64,000 bases of DNA from Streptomyces sp. NBC_00154. GTDB lineage: Bacteria; Actinomycetota; Actinomycetes; Streptomycetales; Streptomycetaceae. This document shows, piece after piece, positions 34,894 through 44,206 of this stretch. Both the position numbers and the translations under genes were made by a program. A model generated the notes under the pieces. That model worked only from the letters and a program-made list of their open reading frames with translations. It was not told where the DNA came from and made no database searches. The first letter of the stretch is position 1, and the number at the start of each line of letters is the position of its first letter. The stretch covers positions 806,001 to 870,000 of the forward strand of contig NZ_JAPEMI010000001.1 of NCBI RefSeq assembly GCF_026342835.1, written 5' to 3'.

Positions 34894-36201
34894 CTAACGG
34901 GGAACGACCGCGATGGCGTTGGAGACCTTCCGCTGGCGCCGGTCGTCGGTCCTGCCCGGGTCCGAAGGACTGTTGCGCACCCGGTCCCGGACCACCATCG
35001 TGCTCGAACCGCCGCCGTCCAGATTCATCGCGTCGACCGCGCCGAGGGACAGCAGCACCCCCGTCGCTTCGGGCAGGGTCACGCCTTCGCTGACGCCCGG
35101 CCTGCGCCCGTCGAACACGACGAGCAACAGCGTGCCGTCCGCACGGACTCCGGCGACCGTACGAGGTGCGCGGGTGCGTACAGCCCCTTCGGAGACGCCG
35201 TTCGCGGCGGCATTGATCCAGGCCCGGCCGGACCGGACCAGCGCCGGGCCGGCCCCGAAGACCGAGGCCCGGTCCCCGCGGACCCGTACTCCGTGCGCAT
35301 CGGTCAGCACGGACGACACGGTGAGAGTCCGCCCCGGCCGTGCGTGTGCGCGCAGCCAGTCGGCACCGGAGCCGATGCCCACGAGAGTCCGTCCGCCATC
35401 CGGCACCGCGCCCCCTGCGGGGCTGCGTACGCCGGTAACCGTCGACCGCGCGTCGAGGACCGCCTCGACGCTGCCCCCGCCCGCGTACGGTGTCGCCGTC
35501 CCCCACCCCGCGGTGAATTCAACGATCTCGTCGGGATCCTCGCAGATCCGCCCCGGTAGCGGAGCCGTTGTCGGCGCGCCGGTGTCGGCGCGCCGGTCGC
35601 CACCCACTCCCCCGCAGCCGACGATCCGACCCGGCACCCGGTCGGTACCGTCCACGACAGCGCGTGCACCGTCGGAAGAAGTGACCCGGGTGGCGGAGCG
35701 CAACTCAGTGATGCGGGGGCGTTCTCCGGTGCCCGGAAGGATCAGCGCGGTACGGCCGCCTGCGGCCTCGCTCAGCAGGATGCCGCGGGACACGTAGAGG
35801 CCGAGAGGATCGCCCTTGTAGCGCTCGGAGTCCGAGTTGAAGAACGTGCCGTTGACAGCCGCGACCGCACCCGCTCGGCGTGCGAGGTCGCGGACGGTGT
35901 CGGTCGACGCGACCGAGCCGCCGTGCACCCCCTCGATGTCGACGGGTGCGCTCTGAGCCACCGTCAGCACACTCGTCCGTACCGGACTTCCGTCTTCCAA
36001 CGTTCGGACGGACTGGGTGAAAGAGACGCCGTCGGGCAGGGGTCGGGTGGACGGGTCGGTGGCGGACGGGGACGAGTGATGCGCGGGTACGTCTCCGTCC
36101 CGGTCACTGCTCCCCGTATCGGAGCCCGACTGGGCGCTGCATGCGACCAGCAGTGGTGCGAGGGCCAGTGCCGCGGCTCGTACGGACCACCATCCGTTCA
36201 T
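34894..36201 (-). CDS. phosphodiester glycosidase (NAGPA-domain) lipoprotein
   Basis: This 435-residue protein has a lipoprotein signal (LLVAC, Cys 21). The phosphodiester-glycosidase domain covers the rest: AAVNGTFFNSDSERYKGDPLG near residue 114, VFGAGPALVRSGR near 308, LLLVVFDGRR near 355 and the diagnostic DAMNLDGGGSSTMVV near 390. The mammalian homologue removes GlcNAc from phosphodiesters. Bacterial members act on envelope polysaccharides or teichoic acids, which fits the cell-wall polymer genes beside it. ATG with GAGGGGG upstream. Divergent from the Asp2/CpsF-like gene across 235 bases. Confidence 0.88.
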   Translation of the reverse strand: MNGWWSVRAAALALAPLLVACSAQSGSDTGSSDRDGDVPAHHSSPSATDPSTRPLPDGVSFTQSVRTLEDGSPVRTSVLTVAQSAPVDIEGVHGGSVASTDTVRDLARRAGAVAAVNGTFFNSDSERYKGDPLGLYVSRGILLSEAAGGRTALILPGTGERPRITELRSATRVTSSDGARAVVDGTDRVPGRIVGCGGVGGDRRADTGAPTTAPLPGRICEDPDEIVEFTAGWGTATPYAGGGSVEAVLDARSTVTGVRSPAGGAVPDGGRTLVGIGSGADWLRAHARPGRTLTVSSVLTDAHGVRVRGDRASVFGAGPALVRSGRAWINAAANGVSEGAVRTRAPRTVAGVRADGTLLLVVFDGRRPGVSEGVTLPEATGVLLSLGAVDAMNLDGGGSSTMVVRDRVRNSPSDPGRTDDRRQRKVSNAIAVVPR

Positions 36202-36436
36202 GACGCCCCCTCGGTTCCGGGCAGCGAGCGGGGCCTGGCCCCTGCGTGTGCGCGACGATTCACCGTAAGAAATCCTCGTTATGACGGTGCGGATGTTATC
36301 AACCGGCGCATCGACAGAGCAGTGCGGACCGACTTGAATTCGGGGTCGACTGAGACAGCGGTGGACGGATACACTCGAACACACTTCCGCGGGAAGCCGT
36401 GTCCGGAATCACAGCAGAGCAGGCAAGAGTATCTCG

Positions 36437-38122
36437 ATGACCACAGCACTCCCTCCTCTCGTGCCGAATCTTGCGGCAATCGACCGACGGAAAGTGGTAA
36501 CTGAGACCGACACGTCGGGTGCGTTTCCCGTGGAGTACAAGTTCCGCCCGGCGGAAGGTGACGCACACCATTTGATCGTGGTCTTCTCCGGCCTCGGCGC
36601 CCCCAACGGCTATCACTTCGCCGGCAAATCGTTGATGGATCTGCGTGCCAATATCCTGTGGATTCGGGACGATTTCGACGGCAATTACAGCTACTACATG
36701 TGCCGGAACATGGACTTCGGGATCGAGTCCGCGGTCTCCGGACTCATCGAGCGTACACTCGCCCGCCTCGGCCTAGGCCGGGACCAGGTGAGTCTTCTTG
36801 GTGTATCGAAGGGTGGAAGCGCTGCCCTTTATTACGGCCTTCGGTACGGATACCGCAACATCGTCACCGTGGTTCCGCAGTTCCTGATCGGGAGTTACGT
36901 CTACGAGCGTCCGGTGACCGGCCGGTACATGCTCGGTGAAATGATGCCGCGGCAGAACGTCGAGGTACTCGACAGCGCCATTCCCGACATGTTGAAGGCC
37001 CGTGGCGGACAAGGACATAACATCTATCTGTTCACCTCTGAGGCGGACGAGCAGTACGAGACGGAAATCAACCCACATCTCCAACTCTTCTGGGCGTGCG
37101 AGAACTTCAACTTCATTCGCACCGACTCCCCCATGGTCCGGCAGCACGGCGAGGTGTCCGGATACAACATGCCGCTCATCGCCGGCGTCCTGTCCGCGCT
37201 CACCGAGGGCGCCGACCCGCGTATCGGGTTCGTGGAGAACGGAAAACAGCAGGTCAACGAGGCCGATCGTCAGCACTACCTCAATGAGCTGCGCCATTCG
37301 GACGGGCTGATAGCAGTCCTGAAGAAGCAGGACATCCGTGGCGCTAACATCCTTCTGTCCGGCCATGCGTTCATACCCGGTGAATCACCGTACTCCCACG
37401 ACCCGACAACGAAGAGCCTTGTCCTGGAAGGGAGCGGGCGCCGGCTGGAAATTCCGTTGGCGACGACGGAGGCAAAGTATCTCTATAGCCAATATTTCGA
37501 CCGTTTCTCCTGCGACTACCCCCATGGCGGATTCGATCCCGAGTCTGCATCCGGAATTCCCATGAAGGGCATACCGGTCGGCGCGTACGACTTGTCCATT
37601 CGGGTCGCTAGCCCAATGGAAGGAATTGACCGGCGTACACCTCTGGTCACTCGGCGCCCCTTCGACATACGGCGTCCCACCGGCGGGAACGAGGCCGTGC
37701 TGATCGGGGACGGTAAACGAGTACGCCTCATCCGGCGCCCTATCGTCGGGCCGTTCTCCGCAGAGACGGCTTTCTCGCTGGAGTCAACCTGGCTCAAGGA
37801 ACGGACCCTCCATGTGGAGGGAGTCTTCTTCGTGAACGGCATCGAGGCCGGTGACCGCGGGCACGGACAGTACTACCTCGTTCTGCGCGGCACCGATTCC
37901 ACTCATTCTTACCGGCTCGGCATGTCCCGGAAGACGGGCGCGATCCGCAAGCACATTCGGCGGGGCGATTTCAGTAACTATGATTTCGCCTACTTCGCCA
38001 CATCTGGCTACAACGGTGTCGACCTTCAGCGGGCGGAACCGGGGGTGTACGAGGTCTTTGTCTCGCTGAGCACGGGAGGCTCCCTGTTCTCGGCAGCAGC
38101 CGGCAGCATCACCCTCGACTGA
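36437..38122 (+). CDS. Asp2/CpsF-like alpha/beta hydrolase, capsule-type
   Basis: This 561-residue protein has an alpha/beta-hydrolase core in residues about 40-270: LIVVFSGLGAPNGYHF near 46 and the nucleophile elbow LLGVSKGGSAALYYGLRYG near 120. The G-x-S-K-G-G motif is typical of accessory Sec Asp2 and XcbB/CpsF capsule proteins, which may O-acetylate or modify surface polymers. The C-terminal half is beta-rich; a HVEGVFFVNGIEAGDRGHG stretch near 458 resembles the mid-region of the TagF fusion at 39.7-44.2 kb. Codon use is less GC-biased than in its neighbours, a hint of transfer. It stands alone on the plus strand among wall-polymer genes. Substrate unknown. Confidence 0.75.
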   Translation: MTTALPPLVPNLAAIDRRKVVTETDTSGAFPVEYKFRPAEGDAHHLIVVFSGLGAPNGYHFAGKSLMDLRANILWIRDDFDGNYSYYMCRNMDFGIESAVSGLIERTLARLGLGRDQVSLLGVSKGGSAALYYGLRYGYRNIVTVVPQFLIGSYVYERPVTGRYMLGEMMPRQNVEVLDSAIPDMLKARGGQGHNIYLFTSEADEQYETEINPHLQLFWACENFNFIRTDSPMVRQHGEVSGYNMPLIAGVLSALTEGADPRIGFVENGKQQVNEADRQHYLNELRHSDGLIAVLKKQDIRGANILLSGHAFIPGESPYSHDPTTKSLVLEGSGRRLEIPLATTEAKYLYSQYFDRFSCDYPHGGFDPESASGIPMKGIPVGAYDLSIRVASPMEGIDRRTPLVTRRPFDIRRPTGGNEAVLIGDGKRVRLIRRPIVGPFSAETAFSLESTWLKERTLHVEGVFFVNGIEAGDRGHGQYYLVLRGTDSTHSYRLGMSRKTGAIRKHIRRGDFSNYDFAYFATSGYNGVDLQRAEPGVYEVFVSLSTGGSLFSAAAGSITLD

Positions 38123-38216
38123 GGAATGCATCCAGTCCGAGGGATCGTCCAGGGCCGATAGGAGGCAGCGCGGATTCGGCTTTCCGCCCTTTCCGAAGTT
38201 CCGTAATGCTTCCGGT

Positions 38217-38945
38217 CTAGCCGTATGTGTAGACCGCCCCCGGCGATGATCCGAAGTCTCCGGTGTGCACGGTCACTTCAGACCATGTCCGGTGCCCGCG
38301 GCTGTCCTCGTAACAGAGTTCGAAAGAGTCGTAGCCCACGTGCGTAGGGTCTGCTTCATACACCACGCTTCCGTCGGCGCCACAGGTGAGTACGCCGTGC
38401 CTGGCGATCCCCACCCCGACGAATCGCAGACCGGCAACCGGGGTCTGACCGGCAGGCAGGACCGCACGGCCGCCCTGGCGCAGCACCATGTTCTGACCGG
38501 CCAGCAATTGGCGACGCACCCGAAATCCGGTGTCGGAGAGGGTGGCCGAGGAGACCAACTTGTCCCCCTGCCCGAGCATCAGACCGATGCTCACCCGGGG
38601 CAGCAACACAGCCCCTTCCGGGGCGTCGTCGTTCACCCGGACCAGACAGTTCACTACGCGCGCCTCGGTTCCGCTCGCGTAGGTGGCGAACCGGCCGTTG
38701 TCCAGGTGGCTCATGCCGGGGTGCCGGGACATCTTCGCGATGTCGCCGAGCAGGTCGTCGAGCAGATAGCCGTAGGTCCGGTAGGCACCGCCGATGGGCG
38801 TCAGCGACAGGCCGAGCCCGAGCTCCTGGCCCGGGGTAACCGGCAGCGCCGGGTCGACATCAGCAAACAGTTCGAGCGTGCCACCGACCTGTGGCATCCG
38901 CGGATGCGTCACAGTGGCGCGGACGAGCGGATACCAGTCCTTCAC
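38217..38945 (-). CDS. hypothetical protein with Ig-like C-terminal segment
   Basis: This 242-residue protein, not recognised as a whole, has no signal peptide or membrane helix. It is beta-rich throughout. The last 35 residues (HVGYDSFELCYEDSRGHRT, then WSEVTVHTGD) look like the final strands of a bacterial Ig/cadherin-like repeat. GTG start overlaps the TGA of the SGNH esterase gene, so it is translated with it and likely acts in the same wall-polymer pathway. Confidence 0.75.
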   Translation of the reverse strand: MKDWYPLVRATVTHPRMPQVGGTLELFADVDPALPVTPGQELGLGLSLTPIGGAYRTYGYLLDDLLGDIAKMSRHPGMSHLDNGRFATYASGTEARVVNCLVRVNDDAPEGAVLLPRVSIGLMLGQGDKLVSSATLSDTGFRVRRQLLAGQNMVLRQGGRAVLPAGQTPVAGLRFVGVGIARHGVLTCGADGSVVYEADPTHVGYDSFELCYEDSRGHRTWSEVTVHTGDFGSSPGAVYTYG

Positions 38946-39739
38946 AACAACGCCTCACTCACCTGTGCGGACGCGGCACGGCCGCCCGTCCGGGACTTCA
39001 TCATCTGGTCGTAGAAGTGATCGTCGAGATACTCCACGGCCGACTCGGGGATGTTCGCGTCCAGGTTGCGGAAGAATTCCGGGGTCAGCAGCCCCTGGGC
39101 ACACATCTCACCGGCCACGAATCGGGCACACTCCAGAGCTCCGCGCCCCCGCATATGGGTGTTGTCGGCCATGCCGTCGAGGAAGTTCCCTTCCTCCCCC
39201 GGTTCCAGGTGCAGGAAGAGCGCCTTGGTCGCTGCCGGACCCGCCTGACGCCACCAGTTGACGGTCCACTCGTTCAGATCGACGAGCGGCGCGGCTAGGC
39301 GTGCGGCGAGCTCGCGCACAGCCATCGGATAGAGACCGAGCGGCCTTCGCAAGTTGCCGTGGTCGTCAAAGGACCGGCTCGCCTGGCTGGTCACCAGCAC
39401 CGGATGCGCCCCCCGTGCTCGAGCGCCCAGCACGTACTTGCGCAAGTACCACTGGTAGTCGCCGAACGGCTCCGTGAAGCGCCCGTCCCCGGGTTTCATG
39501 TCGATCAGTCCGAACGAGACCAGCAGAAGATCACCGGGGGCGATGTTCTCCAGAATCCAGTCGAGCCGGCCGCGTTCGACGAAGCTGCGCGAGCTCGCAC
39601 CCGCGCGGGCGGCGTTCACCACCTCGGCGTTCTGGATGAAGATCTGGAGTACCTGGCCCCAGCCGGTCATCGGCGCCATACTGCGCGGGCGGCTGGTCAC
39701 GCTGGAGTCACCCGCCAGAAAGACCCTCACGTGCTGCAT
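38942..39739 (-). CDS. SGNH/GDSL hydrolase, rhamnogalacturonan-acetylesterase-like
   Basis: This 265-residue esterase-fold protein has block I FLAGDSSVT near residue 7 (nucleophile Ser), block II NAARAGASSRSF near 42 and block V DNTHMRGRGA near 193 (Asp and His). Block III, normally GHND, reads GLID near 77, so the Asn of the oxyanion hole is missing. There is no signal peptide, so it would act in the cytoplasm, perhaps on lipid- or nucleotide-linked polymer units. It sits three bases after the TagF fusion gene and overlaps the Ig-like gene. Confidence 0.85.
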   Translation of the reverse strand: MQHVRVFLAGDSSVTSRPRSMAPMTGWGQVLQIFIQNAEVVNAARAGASSRSFVERGRLDWILENIAPGDLLLVSFGLIDMKPGDGRFTEPFGDYQWYLRKYVLGARARGAHPVLVTSQASRSFDDHGNLRRPLGLYPMAVRELAARLAAPLVDLNEWTVNWWRQAGPAATKALFLHLEPGEEGNFLDGMADNTHMRGRGALECARFVAGEMCAQGLLTPEFFRNLDANIPESAVEYLDDHFYDQMMKSRTGGRAASAQVSEALL

Positions 39740-39742
39740 GCT

Positions 39743-42700
39743 CTACACACCCTCCTTCTGGTGCTCCGTGGGCCGGCCCATGATCAGCGGGGTGGACATG
39801 CGCCCCGGGTCACCGCCCGCGGCGGCGTCCATGGAGTCGATCACGTCGAAGGCCCGCTCGCAGTTGTTGGTGTCGCGCAGGACGAAGAACTCCTCGGCGC
39901 GGCGGCGGTATTCGGCCTCGACCTGGAAGTCGCGGGTGATCGAGGCGATGATCTCGTCCACCGCCTGGTCGACCCTGCCGCACGCCGGCCCGAAGCCGTC
40001 CCGCGCCAGGTCGAAGTAGCCACGCTTGTAGTGCTTGCTGTAGAACGCCTCGTCGTCGAAGTTCGTGTAGACGATCGGCTTGCCCATGTAGGCGACATCG
40101 AAGAACACCGACGAGTAGTCGGTGACGAGCATCGAACACTCGCGCATCGCCAGCTGCACGTCCCGGCCGGTGGACGAGACCGTGATGGACGGGTGGTCGA
40201 TCCGGAAGTGCTTGAGGTACGGCCGGATCTCGTAGTGCGGCATGAACTCCAGCTCGACGCCGTAGTGCTGAAGAGCCTTGAGCAGACGTTCGTCGCGCAG
40301 CAGAGCGGAGAAGAACCGGTAGTACTCGGAGGCCGCGAAGGGGATCTCGGGCTTGGCCGCCTTGTTGTACGAAGGGGCCACGATGTCGCGCCGCCAGGTG
40401 GGCATGACCAGGATCTTCCGCGGTCCGGGGGCCGGCGTCAGGGCGTCGTATCGTGGCAGCCCGGTTGCCGCTACCCGGTCGTATCCGTATCCGCAGTGTT
40501 CGGCGTAGTACGCGCGCTCGCTGCGTCCGGTGGTGAGCACCATGTCCACGTTGGTGACCTGTGCGTGGATGGACTGAACGACGTCGTTGTAGACGACGCC
40601 GTGCTGCAGGAATACCCGCTTGTAACGCAGCAGATCACCGTATCCGCGCAGGAACGCCCGCTTGGACAAGCCCGGGAAACCGAGGTACGCCTCCAGGTCG
40701 TAGGCGTTGATGAGCCGGGTGGCGTGCAACAGATAGGCCCGGTACTTCCAGGAGAGCCGGTCGATGACCCGGCCCAGATGGTCGATCTTCTCCCGGTCCG
40801 GGGCGTCGCCGTTGATGGCGTAGTACACCCTGCGCTTGGGCTCGTTCTCCCTTATCCACTTGAACAGGTGGTACGAGTTGTCCTGCGCGGTGTCCTCACG
40901 CTCGCCGATGATCCAGATGTCCTTGCCGTGCAGCTTCGGATACATCAGCCAGTACAACAGCCGGGTACGCCAGCCCTGCCGGCCAGGCAGGGAGTTGCGC
41001 AGCTCCTCGCCCATGCGGCTCAGGGCGAAGCGAGTCTTGCGGAGCAGGCCGCTGACCCGGCGCAGCGTCACGGTCTCGTCGGCGGCGATGGTCAACCGTA
41101 TCCGGGCGTGGCCGGAGCGGTGCACACCCTTGAACCGGTGCAGCATCTGCCGGGCCTCGACCGGGATGTCATGGCGTCGCTCGCCGTCGTGTACGCGCAC
41201 CCGCAGCGTCAGATCACGGTTCGAGAGATGAGCCAGGTCACCGGGCCGGGAGACGGCACGCCAGCCCGCGAACCAGTCCTGCTCCTTGCGGGCCCGCCAG
41301 CGGTCGCGCCGGTACACCTGCTCCACAGTGAGGGGGACTTCTTCGGTGCCATGGCTCAGCACCAGCTCCAGCCGGTTACTGAAGAGCTGACTGATGTCGA
41401 CGCCGCCGAAGACCAGCAGCCCTTCGAAGCGGACATACTCCCCGTCGACGACCAGGGTTTCCAGCACCGCCTTCTGGCGGTCCACTCGCAGCAACGTGGT
41501 CTCGACCCGGTCCTGGACCAGTGTGCGGTGCATGCCCGCGTCGTCGATCAACAGGTCCGGCCGGTATTCGGGCTTGGCATACGGGTCGCAGAACAACTCG
41601 TAGTCACCAGTCCGCACGGCATGGTGCTGGAGCCGAGCCATCGGGCTCGTCGCATACTGGAGGATCAGGTCGTCGGGGACCTGCGCGTAAATGTCGCAGA
41701 GGGCCGGGAAGATGCCGGCAATCTCGGTGCGGCTCATGATCCGATGGATATTGCGCAGATGCGGCTGCATCGAGCGGACCACGAAGCGCAGCGCGAGCCG
41801 GGCGGCGCGCACGTTCAGCCGCTCCGTCAGGCGGATGAGGTGGCGGCAGAGCCGGATCAGCTCCTGGGTCTTGACCGGGTCGTTCCAGGTGAGGTCGAAG
41901 AGCGAGTCCCGGCGCTCCGGATCGCGCTCGAAGAACTCGGCCGTCGGCGCGGTGGTCACACTGCGGGCATGCAGCAGCGCGGGCACGGTGAGCCACGCGC
42001 CCTCGAAGCCCGGGCCCTGGCCGCTGCGCAGCCCGTGCCTGCGCAGCAGCGAGGTCTTGAACAGCTTGCCGCCCAGCTCGCTGGAAAAGATCACATACGG
42101 GGCGTCGTCGAGCCGCTCCGCCCGGGTCGCGCCCTTCTCGAAGTAGCGCTTCCAGGGTTCGTCGCTGTATCTGCGCGGCCCGGGGAAGTTGTCCCGGTCC
42201 CCCACAACCACGTCGGCCCTGGCCCGACGGGCGGCGGCAATCAGGCGGCCCATGCAGTTCTCGCCCAGGATGTCCTGGGCGCGGGCGAACGCCACGTACG
42301 GCGCCCGGACATGGCGCAGCCCGTTGTCGAAACTGGAGCGTGCGCCCAAGGCGATCTGGCTGACGACCTCGACATTCGCGTGGAACGCGGCAAAGTCGGC
42401 GAGCTGGGCGGCTGTGGCGTCGGCGGAACCGTCGTCCACGAAGATCACCTGGGTGGCCGCGAACTCCCGCTGTGCCAGCAGCGAACTGAGGAACTCGTAG
42501 AGGTTGTACTCGTCGTTGCGGCAGTGCACCACAAGCGCGGCCGCGTACTCCTCCGGACGGGCAAACGTGCTTTCGGCGGCCGGCTGGTCCTGCCACCACA
42601 GCCAGGGAGTGCCGCGCGGGTGGTCGGTGGTCTGGCTCTCCGTCGTCTCCGGGCGCAGCGCGAGGTTGCCGCTGACGGTCCGGTACATCTCGTACGTCTC

Positions 42701-44206
42701 GTCGCGCCCACGGTAGCGCTGCTGCTCGATGTCGAGCCCGGTCACCCCCACGGTCGTGGTGGCGCGCTCACCCCCGTGCCGGATCTGTACGAAGAGGTTC
42801 CAGTTGCCGGCGGGGCCCGGGCCCCCCAACGTGGTCTCCAGGTCCACGGCGGTGTGGTAGCGGATGAACTCCTCGTCGACGTCGATTCCCGTGACGTCGA
42901 AGGTGTAGTCCGCCTTGGTGCTGCGGCGGCGCAGCACCGCGGTCAGCTCCAGCTTGTCCTTCGGGCCCACCCGGCCGAACTGGTTCCGGATATAACCGGT
43001 CACGTGGAGGATGCTGCCCTGGATCTCGACCAGGGTGGCCTGGTTGAACAGCCGGGAGTCGGCCAGACTATTGCCGCTGAGGTCCAGGTCGGTGACATCG
43101 AGGAAGCGGTCGGCGTCCGGCCGGCCCAGCAACGCGGCCGACCAGTAGACCTTCCCGTTGCGCTCCACCAGGTCGGAACTGAGCACGCTGCGGCGCTGTG
43201 TGTAGTCGGACACGGTCAGCGCGAGGTCGACCCGGCCATGCATCAGGCTGAAGGCACGGACCCGCTCCAGCGGTCCGCACAGGTCGTAGACGTCGAGCGG
43301 CAGGGTGCGCAGATACGGTGCGACGAGGGCGGCGAATCCCTTGCGGAAGGCTTCGTCGCCCGCCCGGAGCTCCGGTGTGTACAGCCGCAGATCGTGCGAG
43401 AGGAACTTCGCCGCCTTGTGCGCCAGAAGGTCCTGGGCGCCGTTACGGACCAGGAAGGCGTCCGCGTACTGATGCACCAGTACCCGGTCGCGGATGCTGC
43501 GGAGCTCGCCCCGGCGGTTGGTGATGGAGGGGGCGTCGGTCTCCCGTTCCCAGATCCACCGGTAGACCGGAGTGGCCAGCAGGGTGACGGATCGTGCGCA
43601 GTACCACGCCACGGTCGAGAAGTAGGTGTCCTCGAAGAAGACCTCTTCGGGGAAACGGATGCCCTGGTCGAGGAGGAAGTCGAGGCGGTAGAGCTTGGCC
43701 GCGGTGATCGGGTCCTCGAAGAGTTCGGGCATGGTCCGCAAGCCGCCCGTGACGGTCCGGTCCGTGCCGTACAGCTGCGGCTGCCAGATCGTGATCTCGT
43801 CCTTGGCGAGGTTGACGCGCAGGGCGCGGCCCGCCGTGATGTCGGCGCCGGTCGCAAGTGCCGCTTCGAGAAGTGACTCGCAGGCCTTGTGCGGCAGTTC
43901 GTCGTCCGCGTCGAGGAACATCAGGTAGTGACCGGTAGCCACGGCTATGCCGTTGTTCCGGGGGGCGCCGACACCACCGCTGTTACGGCGCCGCTCGACG
44001 ATGCGCACCCGGGGGTCGCGCGCGGCGTACTCATGGGCGACCGCGAGCGTGCCGTCCGTGGAGGCGTCGTCGACGACGATCACTTCGATGTGCGGGTGGG
44101 TCTGGCGTACCGCGGACTCCAGCGCCCGCCCGAGCGTGGCACTCGCGTTGAACGCGCCGATGACTATCGAGATCCGGAACTGGCCCGGGTCCGTCGGAGT
44201 ACTCAT
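39743..44206 (-). CDS. GT2-GT2-TagF polymerase fusion (CDP-glycerol glycerophosphotransferase)
   Basis: This 1487-residue protein begins with a GT2 glycosyltransferase (about 10-240; VIGAFNASATLGRALESAV, VIVVDDASTDGTL, and the DxD in FLDADDELP). A beta-rich linker follows. A second GT2-like domain (about 550-720) has VIFVDDGSADATA, but its DxD site reads FARAQD. Another linker leads to a TagF/Glyphos_transf domain (about 1070-1450; DIWIIGEREDTAQDNSYHLF, FLQHGVVYND, MLVTDYSSVFFDVAYMGK). TagF enzymes polymerise teichoic acid from CDP-activated polyols. The ATGA overlap with the CDP-alcohol phosphotransferase gene shows coupling. Larger than ordinary single-GT TagF proteins. Confidence 0.9.
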   Translation of the reverse strand: MSTPTDPGQFRISIVIGAFNASATLGRALESAVRQTHPHIEVIVVDDASTDGTLAVAHEYAARDPRVRIVERRRNSGGVGAPRNNGIAVATGHYLMFLDADDELPHKACESLLEAALATGADITAGRALRVNLAKDEITIWQPQLYGTDRTVTGGLRTMPELFEDPITAAKLYRLDFLLDQGIRFPEEVFFEDTYFSTVAWYCARSVTLLATPVYRWIWERETDAPSITNRRGELRSIRDRVLVHQYADAFLVRNGAQDLLAHKAAKFLSHDLRLYTPELRAGDEAFRKGFAALVAPYLRTLPLDVYDLCGPLERVRAFSLMHGRVDLALTVSDYTQRRSVLSSDLVERNGKVYWSAALLGRPDADRFLDVTDLDLSGNSLADSRLFNQATLVEIQGSILHVTGYIRNQFGRVGPKDKLELTAVLRRRSTKADYTFDVTGIDVDEEFIRYHTAVDLETTLGGPGPAGNWNLFVQIRHGGERATTTVGVTGLDIEQQRYRGRDETYEMYRTVSGNLALRPETTESQTTDHPRGTPWLWWQDQPAAESTFARPEEYAAALVVHCRNDEYNLYEFLSSLLAQREFAATQVIFVDDGSADATAAQLADFAAFHANVEVVSQIALGARSSFDNGLRHVRAPYVAFARAQDILGENCMGRLIAAARRARADVVVGDRDNFPGPRRYSDEPWKRYFEKGATRAERLDDAPYVIFSSELGGKLFKTSLLRRHGLRSGQGPGFEGAWLTVPALLHARSVTTAPTAEFFERDPERRDSLFDLTWNDPVKTQELIRLCRHLIRLTERLNVRAARLALRFVVRSMQPHLRNIHRIMSRTEIAGIFPALCDIYAQVPDDLILQYATSPMARLQHHAVRTGDYELFCDPYAKPEYRPDLLIDDAGMHRTLVQDRVETTLLRVDRQKAVLETLVVDGEYVRFEGLLVFGGVDISQLFSNRLELVLSHGTEEVPLTVEQVYRRDRWRARKEQDWFAGWRAVSRPGDLAHLSNRDLTLRVRVHDGERRHDIPVEARQMLHRFKGVHRSGHARIRLTIAADETVTLRRVSGLLRKTRFALSRMGEELRNSLPGRQGWRTRLLYWLMYPKLHGKDIWIIGEREDTAQDNSYHLFKWIRENEPKRRVYYAINGDAPDREKIDHLGRVIDRLSWKYRAYLLHATRLINAYDLEAYLGFPGLSKRAFLRGYGDLLRYKRVFLQHGVVYNDVVQSIHAQVTNVDMVLTTGRSERAYYAEHCGYGYDRVAATGLPRYDALTPAPGPRKILVMPTWRRDIVAPSYNKAAKPEIPFAASEYYRFFSALLRDERLLKALQHYGVELEFMPHYEIRPYLKHFRIDHPSITVSSTGRDVQLAMRECSMLVTDYSSVFFDVAYMGKPIVYTNFDDEAFYSKHYKRGYFDLARDGFGPACGRVDQAVDEIIASITRDFQVEAEYRRRAEEFFVLRDTNNCERAFDVIDSMDAAAGGDPGRMSTPLIMGRPTEHQKEGV

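Noticed and set aside
39359..43876. A 1505-codon open frame on the plus strand
   Set aside because: It is antisense to the GT2-GT2-TagF gene; high GC leaves the complementary frame without stops. Its protein is Val/Gly/Arg-rich with no motif.
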